In this document: positions 42,120-50,379 of the stretch, one piece after another
Layout of the letters: every line of letters starts with the position of its first letter
Numbering within the stretch: position 1 is the first letter of the stretch
Assembly (NCBI GenBank): GCA_963760735.1
Contig: CAVXEB010000004.1
Span: forward strand, 992,001-1,056,000
Length of the DNA: 64,000 nucleotides
Source of the DNA: CF-46 sp963760735
Lineage (GTDB): Bacteria > Chloroflexota > Limnocylindria > Limnocylindrales > CSP1-4
Direction: 5' to 3'
Notes under the pieces: generated by a model
The model's input: only the letters and a program-made list of their open reading frames with translations
What the model was told of the DNA's origin: nothing
Databases searched by the model: none
Position numbers and translations under genes: made by a program

Positions 42120-43367
42120 TCAGGCCACCCGCCAGCCGGAAACGCGCCCGGTCGTGAGCTCGCGCGAGCACGACCCACGGACCTGGTGGAGCTCCCACTC
42201 GGGGCGGAAGACCCGGAGCGAGCTCAGGAGCTGGCCGACGGCACCGTCCGGGTGGCGGCAGGCGCCCCGCCCGGCCAGCTGGCTCGACCAGCGCTCGATC
42301 CGGGCGAGGTCGTCGCGCTCGGCGACACCGTGGGCCAGGCGCGTCGTCGCGTCCGAGATCGCCCGCAGCCCGAAGACACACGGACCGCACTGGGCCGCGC
42401 TCTGGCCGGCCATCCAGCCCATGATCGAGGCGGTCGCCCGGACGCCGCAGCGGTCGTTCCCCAGGAAGGCGACGATGCCGGCGCCGAACGCCGAGCCGGC
42501 GTCTCGAAGCGTGACCGGATCGAGGGGCAGGTCCCAGCCGCGATCGGCCGGCAGCCAGCCGCCGAAGTATCCGCCGAGCAGTACGGCCTGCCGATCGTCG
42601 GGACCCCGGCCGGCACCGGCGTCGAACGCGAGCTCACCGACGGTCGTCCCGATCTCGATCTCGCGGACGCCGTTGCGGTCCGCGCCACTGACCGTGACGA
42701 GGGCCGTCCCGGGCGTGATCGCCCGGCCCCGCTCTCGATACCAGGCGTCGCCCTGACGCGCGATCAGTGCGACGTGGGCGAGCGACTCGACGTTCTGAAC
42801 GAGGGTCGGCCGCCCGTCGATCCCGCGCTCGAACGGTCGCGGAGGGGTGGTCGTCGGCCGCGCATCGGCGGCGTTCACGAAGTGGACCGCCGCGGACTCC
42901 TCGCCGGCGACGTATGTGCTCGGCGCGTCGTGGAGCCGGACCTCGACGCGGACGTCGGGGCGCTCGCGGAGCGCGCGGTCGACCGCCGCGCGCGCGTCCC
43001 GGTGCTCCGACCCGACGTAGATCTCGATCCGGTCCGCGCCGACCGCGTCGGCCGCGAGCAGCGCGCCGTCCAGGACGAGATGCGGGCGGAGGCGGAGGAG
43101 GGTCCGGTCCTTGGCGCTGAGGGGCTCGCCCTCGGCCCCGTTGACGAGCACCACGGGCACGCCGCCCGGCTGGCCGGCAACCGATCGCCACTTGCGACCG
43201 ACCGGGAACCCGGCGCCGCCGCGACCGAGCAGGCCGCTCGCCTCGAGGACGGGGATCATATCCGCGGCTCGCCGGCGGCTCGGCAACCGTCCGAGACGGT
43301 CGACGTGGTCGGTGAAGGCCTCCGCGCCCGCGTCTGCGGGCGGCCCGGATACGATGCGCGGCTCCAT
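42120..43367 (-). CDS. NuoF-like NAD(P)H:acceptor flavoprotein
   Basis: 415 residues of the complex I 51-kDa (NuoF) superfamily: GRGGAGFPVGRKW is the FMN/NADH loop, VNGAEGEPLSAKDR follows, and HDAPSTYVAGEESAAVHFVN matches the NuoF GEETAL region. A C-terminal Fe-S motif CGPCVFGL plus a later Cys (GACRHP) holds a 4Fe-4S cluster. No NuoE/NuoG partners are present. It overlaps the heme membrane protein's stop by 1 nt (TGATG). Probably the cytosolic electron entry of the cluster. Confidence 0.88.
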   Translation of the reverse strand: MEPRIVSGPPADAGAEAFTDHVDRLGRLPSRRRAADMIPVLEASGLLGRGGAGFPVGRKWRSVAGQPGGVPVVLVNGAEGEPLSAKDRTLLRLRPHLVLDGALLAADAVGADRIEIYVGSEHRDARAAVDRALRERPDVRVEVRLHDAPSTYVAGEESAAVHFVNAADARPTTTPPRPFERGIDGRPTLVQNVESLAHVALIARQGDAWYRERGRAITPGTALVTVSGADRNGVREIEIGTTVGELAFDAGAGRGPDDRQAVLLGGYFGGWLPADRGWDLPLDPVTLRDAGSAFGAGIVAFLGNDRCGVRATASIMGWMAGQSAAQCGPCVFGLRAISDATTRLAHGVAERDDLARIERWSSQLAGRGACRHPDGAVGQLLSSLRVFRPEWELHQVRGSCSRELTTGRVSGWRVA

Positions 43368-43969
43368 CAGTCGTTCCTCCAGGCCGGCTCGACGGGAACG
43401 GGGTCGGCGGTCCCCGCCGCGACGGCCGGCAGGCGATCGCGGTTCGTCTCGCCGGTGGTCAGGCGCCACAGGAGACAGCCACCGACGGCGAGGACACAGA
43501 CGGCGTCGATCGCAAGCATCCACGGGGCGAATGCGTCGCTCCCGGCGGTGATCGTGTGGGCGACCGCGAGAGGCCACGCGCCGTACGCGGCCCAGTGGAC
43601 GGCTCGCCACGTTCGGTGGCCGATCCGTTCGCGCAGCAGGCTCGTGACGATGACCGCCAGGACGAGGTCCATGGAGATCACGCCCAGCCCGACCGCAATG
43701 GGCCGATAGGACGATGCGAGCGGGATCAGGGCGGCCGCGACGCCGAGCGACGTGAACGGGTCGACGATCGCGGTGACGATGTGGAGCGCGAGGAACGCCA
43801 CGGAGAGCAACGCGAGGTTCCGGTGGAGCTCGACGGTGAGGAAGCGCGGCCAGGCCGCCGACTGGGCCCGCGCCACGGCCAGGAGGCCGAGGCACGCGAC
43901 CGCGGTGAACAGAACCATGGAGACGACGCCGGAGCCGCGCGTGGCGAACCACAGGATCTGGGTGCTCAC
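43367..43969 (-). CDS. Ferric reductase-like transmembrane heme protein
   Basis: 200 residues, six helices. His residues suited to two b-hemes occur in VELHRNLALLSVAFLALHIV and in WRAVHWAAYGAWPLAVAHTI, the pattern of the ferric-reductase-like transmembrane domain. No FAD/NAD domain is attached, so electrons must come from a separate flavoprotein such as the adjacent NuoF-like one. The start is GTG. A copy of the CGTAACCG element lies 65-84 nt upstream. Confidence 0.85.
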   Translation of the reverse strand: MSTQILWFATRGSGVVSMVLFTAVACLGLLAVARAQSAAWPRFLTVELHRNLALLSVAFLALHIVTAIVDPFTSLGVAAALIPLASSYRPIAVGLGVISMDLVLAVIVTSLLRERIGHRTWRAVHWAAYGAWPLAVAHTITAGSDAFAPWMLAIDAVCVLAVGGCLLWRLTTGETNRDRLPAVAAGTADPVPVEPAWRND

Positions 43970-44033
43970 GGCGTCGGGCTCCCGTCAGAGGTGTCGAGCA
44001 AGGCGTTCACGATGGCCTCAGGATCGTCCGATC

Positions 44034-44053
44034 GACCTTTCGATCCGGTTACG
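44034..44053 (-). promoter_or_regulatory. Redox-regulon motif copy 2
   Basis: Minus-strand reading CGTAACCG, GAT, CGAAAGG, TCG. It is 65-84 nt upstream of the heme membrane protein start and overlaps the ApbE stop. Identical core to copy 1. Confidence 0.6.
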
Positions 44054-45032
44054 CGGGCCCGGCCATGCCGTCGGACGGCTCCGGCCACCCGTTCACGCGG
44101 ACGACCTCGCCGCCGGCGGCGACCAACCGAGCGGGTCGACCCGACGCCGCGAGCGAATCGAGGCCTCGCGGCCCAAGCACGATCGCGGCAGTGGCCGCCG
44201 TGTTCGCATCGACACAGGACCCGGCCGCGACGGTGACCGTGCGCCACGGGGAGTCGACGGGGCCTCCCGTCCGGGGATCGACCAGGTGGTGGAAGACCCG
44301 GCCGCCCCGATCCCAGCGACGAACGGTCGTGCTCGACGTCGCGATGGCGCCGCCGGTCATCGCGATCGTCTCGCCCGGCCCGTCGACCGGGGTGTCGCTG
44401 TCCTCCGACACGAGGATCCGCCAGCCACCGTCCGGGGCCGTGCCGGCGGTCGCGATGTCGCCGCCGAGCGAGACGAGGACGCCGCGGGGGGTCGGATCGT
44501 CGCCGGACACGTCCCCGAACGACGCAGCGGCTGCTGACGCGGCGAGGTCCGCGGCAAGCGCCTTGCCGGTCGACCCCAGGTCGAGCTCGACACCGGGCCG
44601 GACCCGGACTTCGTGCCGGACGCGCGACAGCTCGACGGTGCGCCAGCCGGGGATCGGCTCGAGCCGCAGCTCGATCGGGCCCGTGCGCGTGGCGAGCCGG
44701 GCGAAGTCGTCGTCGTAGCCGATCGCTCGCATCGCCCGCCCGACGGTCGGGTCGACCGCACCGCCGGTCTGCTCGGCGGCCGCCAGCGCGACGCCGATCG
44801 CGTCCGCGAGCAGCGGGCTCACCGGAACGCGCCGGCCCGCGCGAGCGTTGAGGGCGACCAGCTCGCTGTCGGGCCGGAACCGGCTGTACGCGCGATCGAC
44901 CCGGGCGAGGACGTCGTCAACTGCTGTGCGGGCGAGGGCGAGGTCCGCGCCGTGCACGACGAGGCGGACGCCGGTCCCCAGCGCCCGCCATTCGGCCGAT
45001 TGCGTCCGCTCGGCGTTCGCGAGATCGCTCAC
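44049..45032 (-). CDS. apbE: ApbE-type FAD:protein FMN transferase
   Basis: 327 residues with ApbE landmarks: YSRFRPDSELVALN near the N-terminus, DPTVGRAMRAIG, GVELDLGSTGKALAADLAA, VSLGGDIATAG and HHLVDPRTGGPV, and a C-terminal VAAGSCVDANTAATAAIVLG. It covalently attaches FMN to Thr/Ser of exported or membrane proteins, cutting FAD. No FMN_bind-domain substrate lies in the window; the small Thr-rich membrane proteins are the only nearby candidates. No signal peptide is seen here. Overlaps the small upstream gene by 4 nt (GTGA). Confidence 0.92.
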   Translation of the reverse strand: MSDLANAERTQSAEWRALGTGVRLVVHGADLALARTAVDDVLARVDRAYSRFRPDSELVALNARAGRRVPVSPLLADAIGVALAAAEQTGGAVDPTVGRAMRAIGYDDDFARLATRTGPIELRLEPIPGWRTVELSRVRHEVRVRPGVELDLGSTGKALAADLAASAAAASFGDVSGDDPTPRGVLVSLGGDIATAGTAPDGGWRILVSEDSDTPVDGPGETIAMTGGAIATSSTTVRRWDRGGRVFHHLVDPRTGGPVDSPWRTVTVAAGSCVDANTAATAAIVLGPRGLDSLAASGRPARLVAAGGEVVRVNGWPEPSDGMAGPA

Positions 45033-45349
45033 GAGCCACCGGAGGTCGCGTGGGCGGATCCGCTCGATGACGTGATCGACGAGTCGGACGAGGTGTCGGT
45101 CGTCGGCGAGCTCGTGGTGGATGTGCCGGCGGTCGTCGATCCTGCGGCGTCACCGGCGGTCGCCTCGCCGGTCGTCGTGACCGCGGCCGTGGTGACGGTG
45201 GCGGCCGATCCGTCGTAGGAGAGGGCTGCGACTGTGCCGAACGCGCCGACGGCGGCGACGCTCGCGATCGAGGCGCCGATGGTGAGGCTTCGGACGCGCC
45301 GGACGGCTCGGTCGCGGTCGGCCGGGCTGCGGCGGGTGGCGGTCTTCAT
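45029..45349 (-). CDS. Small single-span membrane protein with C-terminal HATSGGS motif
   Basis: 106 residues: basic N-terminus (ADRDRAVRRVRSL), one transmembrane segment (IGASIASVAAVGAFGTVAAL), then a ~55-residue Ser/Thr-rich external tail ending SGSAHATSGGS. A paralogue of the protein at 39445. Translationally coupled to ApbE (GTGA), the strongest hint that ApbE acts on it. Preceded at 45364-45385 by a diverged copy of the cluster motif. Confidence 0.75.
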   Translation of the reverse strand: MKTATRRSPADRDRAVRRVRSLTIGASIASVAAVGAFGTVAALSYDGSAATVTTAAVTTTGEATAGDAAGSTTAGTSTTSSPTTDTSSDSSITSSSGSAHATSGGS

Positions 45350-45363
45350 GCCGTCATCTTCGG

Positions 45364-45385
45364 GACGAATCCTTTCCGATCGATG
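45364..45385 (-). promoter_or_regulatory. Redox-regulon motif copy 3 (diverged)
   Basis: Minus-strand TGTCATCGATCGGAAAGG. It keeps the GT-A-CGATC-GAAAGG skeleton of the other copies and lies 15-36 nt before the start at 45349, the same placement as copy 1. The rest of the 45386-45602 spacer shows no gene. Confidence 0.45.
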
Positions 45386-45602
45386 ACAGCCCCGGACGGA
45401 TGTCGGCGTCGCGTCAGAGATCCCCGAAGTCCGGGCTCGAGGTTCCGCTCCTCCGAGGGCCCCGCCTGGCCGACGGGTCGGCGGCCGGCGCCGTCTCGGG
45501 CCGGGCCCCGCGGCGAAGGCGGCCGCGGCGATCACCGCGGCGTTCGCGGCCCAGCGATCGTCGTGGGACGAAGTCCGTCGAGGGCGCGAGCGTGCCGCCC
45601 GA

Positions 45603-46454
45603 TCACGCGGCGGACGCGGTCGACGCCTCGGCGCCGGCCGGCTGGGGCGCCGTGGGGCGGCGTCGCTCCTGCAGCACGATGAAGAGGCCCATCACCCCGG
45701 TCATCACGAGCAGGGCCACGGCGTAGCCGATCGTCGTGCCACGATCGAGCAGCTCGTCGCGGAACACGACCACGGTCGCGAGCAGCGCGACGCCGTTCAG
45801 GACGAACAGCCCCGACGCGGTCCGGATCTCGTCCCAGTCGGTCGCGAAGGCCATCGTGCCGCACCAGATCGACCAGCCCAGGAACCACGCGGCGACGATC
45901 CGGGCATCGAGCGGGTTGAGCTCCCACGCCCAGCGGGTCGCCGCGAACTCCGGCTGGGCAACGAGGAACAGGCCCTGCATGAGCAGCAGGCCCGTGATGA
46001 GGACGAGGAACGTCCGGAAGACGGTCAGGATCTCGCCGCCGGACACCGGCGCCGTGACACCGAGGATGCCGCGCGGGATCAGGTAGACCATCGCAACCGG
46101 CTCGAAGATGTACAGGACGATCCAGATGTGGGCCAGCGGGGTCTCGAACGGCGGCCAGTGGAACTCCGTGAGGTGCCAGTACGTGGCCAGGAGCAGGGTC
46201 CCGGTGAAGACGAGGTTCCCCCAGACGATCCAGCGGAGCCGGAACCAGTTGCCCTCGCGAGCGGCGTTCAGGAAGAAGAACGTCCGGAAGATGTAGCCCG
46301 CGCCGATGAACGCCTGCGCGTAGCGCGGATGCACATTCCATGCGAAGTACTCGGCGACCGTGTCGGGGAAGAACAGCATCCAGATCGCGAACCACGCCGC
46401 GGCGGCCGCCCCCAGGTAGCCCCAGATCGCCTGGTTCCGTCGAGACGCCAGCAT
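45603..46454 (-). CDS. Polytopic membrane protein, unknown function
   Basis: 283 residues with about eight hydrophobic helices (IWGYLGAAAAAWFAIWMLFF, FRTFLVLITGLLLMQGLFLV, IGYAVALLVMTGVMGLFIVL) and several Trp-rich loops (WELNPLDARIVAAWFLGWSI). No transporter or enzyme signature is recognised. It starts at ATG 46454 behind GGGAGGGG. An inverted repeat at 46473-46501 precedes it. It lies 88 nt after the desaturase gene on the same strand. Confidence 0.8.
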   Translation of the reverse strand: MLASRRNQAIWGYLGAAAAAWFAIWMLFFPDTVAEYFAWNVHPRYAQAFIGAGYIFRTFFFLNAAREGNWFRLRWIVWGNLVFTGTLLLATYWHLTEFHWPPFETPLAHIWIVLYIFEPVAMVYLIPRGILGVTAPVSGGEILTVFRTFLVLITGLLLMQGLFLVAQPEFAATRWAWELNPLDARIVAAWFLGWSIWCGTMAFATDWDEIRTASGLFVLNGVALLATVVVFRDELLDRGTTIGYAVALLVMTGVMGLFIVLQERRRPTAPQPAGAEASTASAA

Positions 46455-46472
46455 CCGGTCCCCTCCCTCGCC

Positions 46473-46501
46473 TAGGTTCGTGATCGCCGAGGGGGAACCT
46501 A
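46473..46501. promoter_or_regulatory. Inverted repeat TAGGTTC-N15-GAACCTA
   Basis: 7-bp perfect arms in the 88-nt spacer between the desaturase stop and the membrane protein start. Reads the same on both strands, so it could be an operator of the membrane protein gene. Confidence 0.35.
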
Positions 46502-46542
46502 TGGGACGGGCGTCTCGGCGCTGTCGCGGGACCGCGGCCGGA

Positions 46543-48297
46543 TCAGGCCCCGACGGCGACCCGTGACGGCCGGAGCGTCCCGCTCCGAGCCCGATCCTTG
46601 AGGATCTGGCCGGCGGCGAGCTTTCCGGGGGCGCCCATCACGCAGCCGCCCGGATGGGTGCCGGAGCCGCACTGGTAGTAGCCGTCGATCGGCGTCCGGT
46701 ACTGCGACCAGCCCGGCGCCGGCCGGAAGAGCCACATCTGCGGCGCGAGGAACTCGCCCGCGAAGATGTTGCCCTCCGACAGCCCGACCGTCCGCTCGAT
46801 GTCGAGCGGCGTCCGGATCTCGCGCTGGAGGACGAGGTCGCCGAAGCCCGGAAAGAACGATTCGAGCGTTGCCTGGACCGTGTCGCCGAAGCGCTCCTTC
46901 TCGGTGTCCCAGTCGGAGCCCTTGAGGTGGTACGGCGCGTACTGGATGAAGCACGACATCACGTGCTTGCCGGGCGGCGCCATGTCCGGGTCGATCGTCG
47001 ACTGGATCGCGGTGTCGATGTACGGGCGCTTCGAGTACCAGCCGTACTTCGCGTCGTCGTAGGCCCGCTCGAGGTATTCCATCGACGGACCGATGTTCGT
47101 GAACCCGCGGTACTGGTCGACTCGGTCGCCGAGCGCCGGGTAGCGGGGCGCGGCGTCGAGCGCGAAGTTGACCTTCGCCGACGTCCCCTGGAAGCGGAAC
47201 CGCTCGATCGTGTCGACGAGGTCGGCCGGGAGCTCGCGCGGATCGACGAGCTCGAGGAACGTCCGTCGCGGATCCAGCGCGGAGACGACCACGGGGGCGG
47301 TGAGTTCCGTCCCGTCGGCGAGAGCGACGCCCATGGCCCGCCCGTCCTTCGTGATCACCCGCTCGACGGGTGACTCGAGGGCGATCTCCGCGCCGAACAA
47401 TTCCGCGGCCCGAGCGAGGACCTTCGTGAAGCCGCCGTTGCCCTGTTTGTGGAAGGCCCACGCCCCGAACTCGCCGTCGTGCTCGCCGAGGATGTGGTAC
47501 AGGAGCACGAGCCCGGAGCCCTGCGAGTACGGCCCGACCTTCGTCCCGATGATCGACGACGAGGCGAGGTAGCCCTTGATGATCTCGGACTCGAAGTAGT
47601 CGTCGAGGAAGTCGGCGGCGCTGCCGGTCAGGAGCCGGACGGCGTCGTGGAGGACCTTCTTGTCGAGCTTCCGGAACCGAGACCCGATCGCGGCGAGCGC
47701 GATCAGCTCCTCGGGGTCGTCGCTGAAGATGTCGGGCGGCACCTGGTCGAGGAGCGGCTTGATCGCCCGGCAGACTCGCAGCACGTCGTGGTTGAAGGCC
47801 TCGTAGGCGTCCGCGTCGTGGACCGAGTGACGGGCGATCTCGCGAAGGTTCTCGCCGTGATCCTGGCCGAGCAGGAGGTAGTCGCCGTTCTCCATCGGCG
47901 CGAACGTCGACGGCATCAGGAGCGGCATGAAGCCGTGCTTCGTCAGCTCGAGGTCGTGGATGATGTCCGGCCGGAGCAGGCTCAGCGCGTACGAGAACGT
48001 CGTGAACCAGAAGCCGGGCCGGAGCTCCTCGGTGATCGCGGCGCCGCCGACGAGGTGGCGCCGCTCGAGGATCAGGGTCTTCAGGCCGGACTTCGCGAGA
48101 TACGCGCCGTTGACGAGGCCGTTGTGGCCCGCGCCGATGACGATCGCGTCGTAGGAGCGGTCGCGAGCGGATCGATCGGGGGCGCCGTTCCTGCTCGCCT
48201 TCGCCGGGCGGCCGTTGCCGCCGCCGGCGCCGGTGGTCGGGGCCTTCACCGCGCGGCCGTCGCCGCCGCTGCGGGCCGGCGCGGTCGACTTCGGCAT
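46543..48297 (-). CDS. PYROXD2/phytoene-desaturase-like FAD oxidoreductase
   Basis: 584 residues. After a ~50-residue basic low-complexity N-terminus comes the FAD Rossmann motif DAIVIGAGHNGLVNGAYLAK, followed by ERRHLVGGAAITEE. The C-terminal FAD-closing segment CGSGTHPGGCVMGAPGKLAA is the PYROXD2/CrtI-like signature. It has no carotenoid gene neighbours. ATG 48297 overlaps the GcvT-like gene's stop by 1 nt (TGATG), so the two are translationally coupled. Likely oxidises a C-C or C-N bond of an unknown substrate. Confidence 0.88.
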   Translation of the reverse strand: MPKSTAPARSGGDGRAVKAPTTGAGGGNGRPAKASRNGAPDRSARDRSYDAIVIGAGHNGLVNGAYLAKSGLKTLILERRHLVGGAAITEELRPGFWFTTFSYALSLLRPDIIHDLELTKHGFMPLLMPSTFAPMENGDYLLLGQDHGENLREIARHSVHDADAYEAFNHDVLRVCRAIKPLLDQVPPDIFSDDPEELIALAAIGSRFRKLDKKVLHDAVRLLTGSAADFLDDYFESEIIKGYLASSSIIGTKVGPYSQGSGLVLLYHILGEHDGEFGAWAFHKQGNGGFTKVLARAAELFGAEIALESPVERVITKDGRAMGVALADGTELTAPVVVSALDPRRTFLELVDPRELPADLVDTIERFRFQGTSAKVNFALDAAPRYPALGDRVDQYRGFTNIGPSMEYLERAYDDAKYGWYSKRPYIDTAIQSTIDPDMAPPGKHVMSCFIQYAPYHLKGSDWDTEKERFGDTVQATLESFFPGFGDLVLQREIRTPLDIERTVGLSEGNIFAGEFLAPQMWLFRPAPGWSQYRTPIDGYYQCGSGTHPGGCVMGAPGKLAAGQILKDRARSGTLRPSRVAVGA

Positions 48298-49496
48298 CAG
48301 GCGGTCCTCCGTTCGGGGTTGTAGAGCGGCAGCCGGGCCACGGCCGCGTCGAAGTACTCGTAGCGGTGGTTGACCGGCAGCTCGAGCTTCACGGTCGAGC
48401 CGGCCTTGGTCCGGTCGAGGGGGACGCGGGCGAGGGCGATGTGCCGCTGGAGCATCGGCGAGTACATCAGGCTCGTCGCATAGCCCAGCTGCGTGCCGAC
48501 GTCGTCGTACACGTAATACTCGTCCTGGATCGGGGTGTGGTCCTTCGGCGGTATCAGACCAGCCTCGTCGTAGTGGCGGTCGTAGTCGCGCCAGTCGAGG
48601 ACGAGCCCGGTCAGCTTCCAGCGCGACGACCCGTCGCGGAGCTCCCGTCCGAGGGCGGCCCGGCCGACGAAGGTCCGGTCGTCGTTGGCGAGGTCGCGAA
48701 CCATCCAGCCGAGGCCGACCTCGATCAGGCTCGATCGCGTCGCCTTCGTCCACGAGTAGCGACTGGACGCGAAGTCGACGTCGAGCAGCAGCAGCCCCGC
48801 CTCGATCCGCGCCATGTACAGGGCGATCATCCCGAACGGGAACACACCCCGGCCCGCCGATGCCTCGGTCACGGCGTCCCAGACCGGCAGCGCCTTGTCG
48901 GCGGGGATCCAGAGCTCGTAGCCGAGGTCGCCGGTGTAGCCCGTCCGGGAGATCCGGACGGGGGCTCCGGCGATCGTCGCGTCGAGGAGCCCGAAGTACG
49001 GAAGCGTCTCGATCCCGGGCGCAAGGCAGGCGAGGATCTCGCGCGACTTCGGTCCCTGGATCGCGAGGACGGCCCACGCCTCGCTGACATCCTCGAACCG
49101 GACGCGATGGCGACCCACGAGCCCTTCGAACCAGGCGAGGTTCGGCTCGGCACAGGTGAGGAGGTACTCGTCGGCGGCGGTCCGGAAGACCACGCCGTCC
49201 TCGACGACGAAGCCGCCGTCGTCGAGCCAGGCCGTGTACTGGCCGTGGCCGATCGGGCACGTCCGGATGTCGCGTGCCAGGACCCCCGCGAGGAAGGTCT
49301 CGGCGTCGGGGCCGAAGATCCGGTACTTGAACAGGGGCGACGAGTCGAACAGGCCGGCGCTGTTGCGGATCGCGAAGTACTCGAACTTCTCGGACAGCTG
49401 ATATTTCTGGGCGACGAGATAGCCCGACCAGTGCTCCCACAGGCCAGTCTCGTTGGCGGCGCTCGTCCGGTCGTGGAATGGGGTCGTTCGGATCAT
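48297..49496 (-). CDS. Aminomethyltransferase (GcvT)-like folate enzyme
   Basis: 399 residues of the GcvT/YgfZ superfamily: GLFDSSPLFKYRIFGPDAET, VVFRTAADEYLLTCAEPN, VLAIQGPKSREIL, ISRTGYTGDLGYELWIP, and the C-terminal beta-barrel (GYATSLMYSPMLQRHIALAR). It is not part of a glycine-cleavage cluster: no GcvH or GcvP is present. Coupled to the desaturase-like FAD enzyme, it resembles demethylase pairs in which an oxidase and a folate-dependent domain share a methylated substrate (inference). Confidence 0.87.
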   Translation of the reverse strand: MIRTTPFHDRTSAANETGLWEHWSGYLVAQKYQLSEKFEYFAIRNSAGLFDSSPLFKYRIFGPDAETFLAGVLARDIRTCPIGHGQYTAWLDDGGFVVEDGVVFRTAADEYLLTCAEPNLAWFEGLVGRHRVRFEDVSEAWAVLAIQGPKSREILACLAPGIETLPYFGLLDATIAGAPVRISRTGYTGDLGYELWIPADKALPVWDAVTEASAGRGVFPFGMIALYMARIEAGLLLLDVDFASSRYSWTKATRSSLIEVGLGWMVRDLANDDRTFVGRAALGRELRDGSSRWKLTGLVLDWRDYDRHYDEAGLIPPKDHTPIQDEYYVYDDVGTQLGYATSLMYSPMLQRHIALARVPLDRTKAGSTVKLELPVNHRYEYFDAAVARLPLYNPERRTA

Positions 49497-49648
49497 CGAG
49501 CCCTCGTCATGGGTCCCGGCGTGTCGGGCCGGGCGGCGGCTGACGGTCGCGCATCCGGGTTCGCGCGAGCGCGCGCGTCCCGCGTGATGCACCCGCTGTC
49601 GCACGCGACGAGTCGACAATCGGGGCGCTGCGCGTCACGATCGGGGGG

Positions 49649-50323
49649 ATGGCGGACGAGGCCCCTCGGCTCCCGGCGGATCCTGTCGCGGCGAGCGTTG
49701 ACCGGCGAAGTGGTGTCGACCCACGTCCCGTCGGCGCCGCGATCGGGGCCGTCCTGGCGGGTGTCGTCCTCGCGGCCGTCGTCTGGTTCCTCGGCACGTC
49801 CGACGGCAGCGGTCCGGTCGGCCTCGCGGTGGCCCTCGGATCCGGCAGTCCGTTCGGGAATCGGCCGTCCATCGCGCCCGCGATCGTCGTGACCGGGACC
49901 GTCGCAGCTGGGATCGCCGGCTGGCTCCTCGCGAGACCGGCGGCCGACTCCATCGAATGGGCCGGGCTGTGGATGGGCGCCATCACCTACACGACTGCGA
50001 TCGTGCTCGCCCCGGTCGCCTACGCCGTGACGTCGGTCACCAGCTCGGACGGCCTGGACCTGACCCAGACCCTGGGGGCCGCACCGATCATCTGGATGGT
50101 CGGGTCGGTCCTGTTCGCGCCGCTCCTGGTTGCATGCTTTGTTGCCGGACCGGCCTGGGCGTCGATGCTGCGAGTCGCGATCGGGCGCGAGGTGCCGCCG
50201 CCGGCGCGGGTCCCGACGTTCCTGCCGGTCTGGCCGCTCGTTGCGGGATCCATCGCGCTGGCGCTCGGCTGGATCATCCTCCGGTCGATCGCGTCGTCAT
50301 TCAACACCCCGGTGGGCGACTGA
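49649..50323 (+). CDS. Membrane protein, unknown function
   Basis: 224 residues with five to six helices (AAIGAVLAGVVLAAVVWFLG, APAIVVTGTVAAGIAGWLLA, YTTAIVLAPVAYAVTSV, VGSVLFAPLLVACFVAGPAW, VAGSIALALGWIILRSIA). No motif recognised. The ATG follows GGGGGGAT. It precedes the PAC2 gene by 56 nt. Confidence 0.72.
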   Translation: MADEAPRLPADPVAASVDRRSGVDPRPVGAAIGAVLAGVVLAAVVWFLGTSDGSGPVGLAVALGSGSPFGNRPSIAPAIVVTGTVAAGIAGWLLARPAADSIEWAGLWMGAITYTTAIVLAPVAYAVTSVTSSDGLDLTQTLGAAPIIWMVGSVLFAPLLVACFVAGPAWASMLRVAIGREVPPPARVPTFLPVWPLVAGSIALALGWIILRSIASSFNTPVGD

Positions 50324-50379
50324 CCATCCGTGGTGCGCCGCGGCACGGCGCCGGATGATCAGGCGAATATCCTGTCGCC

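Noticed and set aside
48298..49440. Extension of the desaturase reading frame upstream into the GcvT-like gene
   Set aside because: The GcvT-like gene in another frame has complete family motifs, and the desaturase start at 48297 matches a TGATG overlap.
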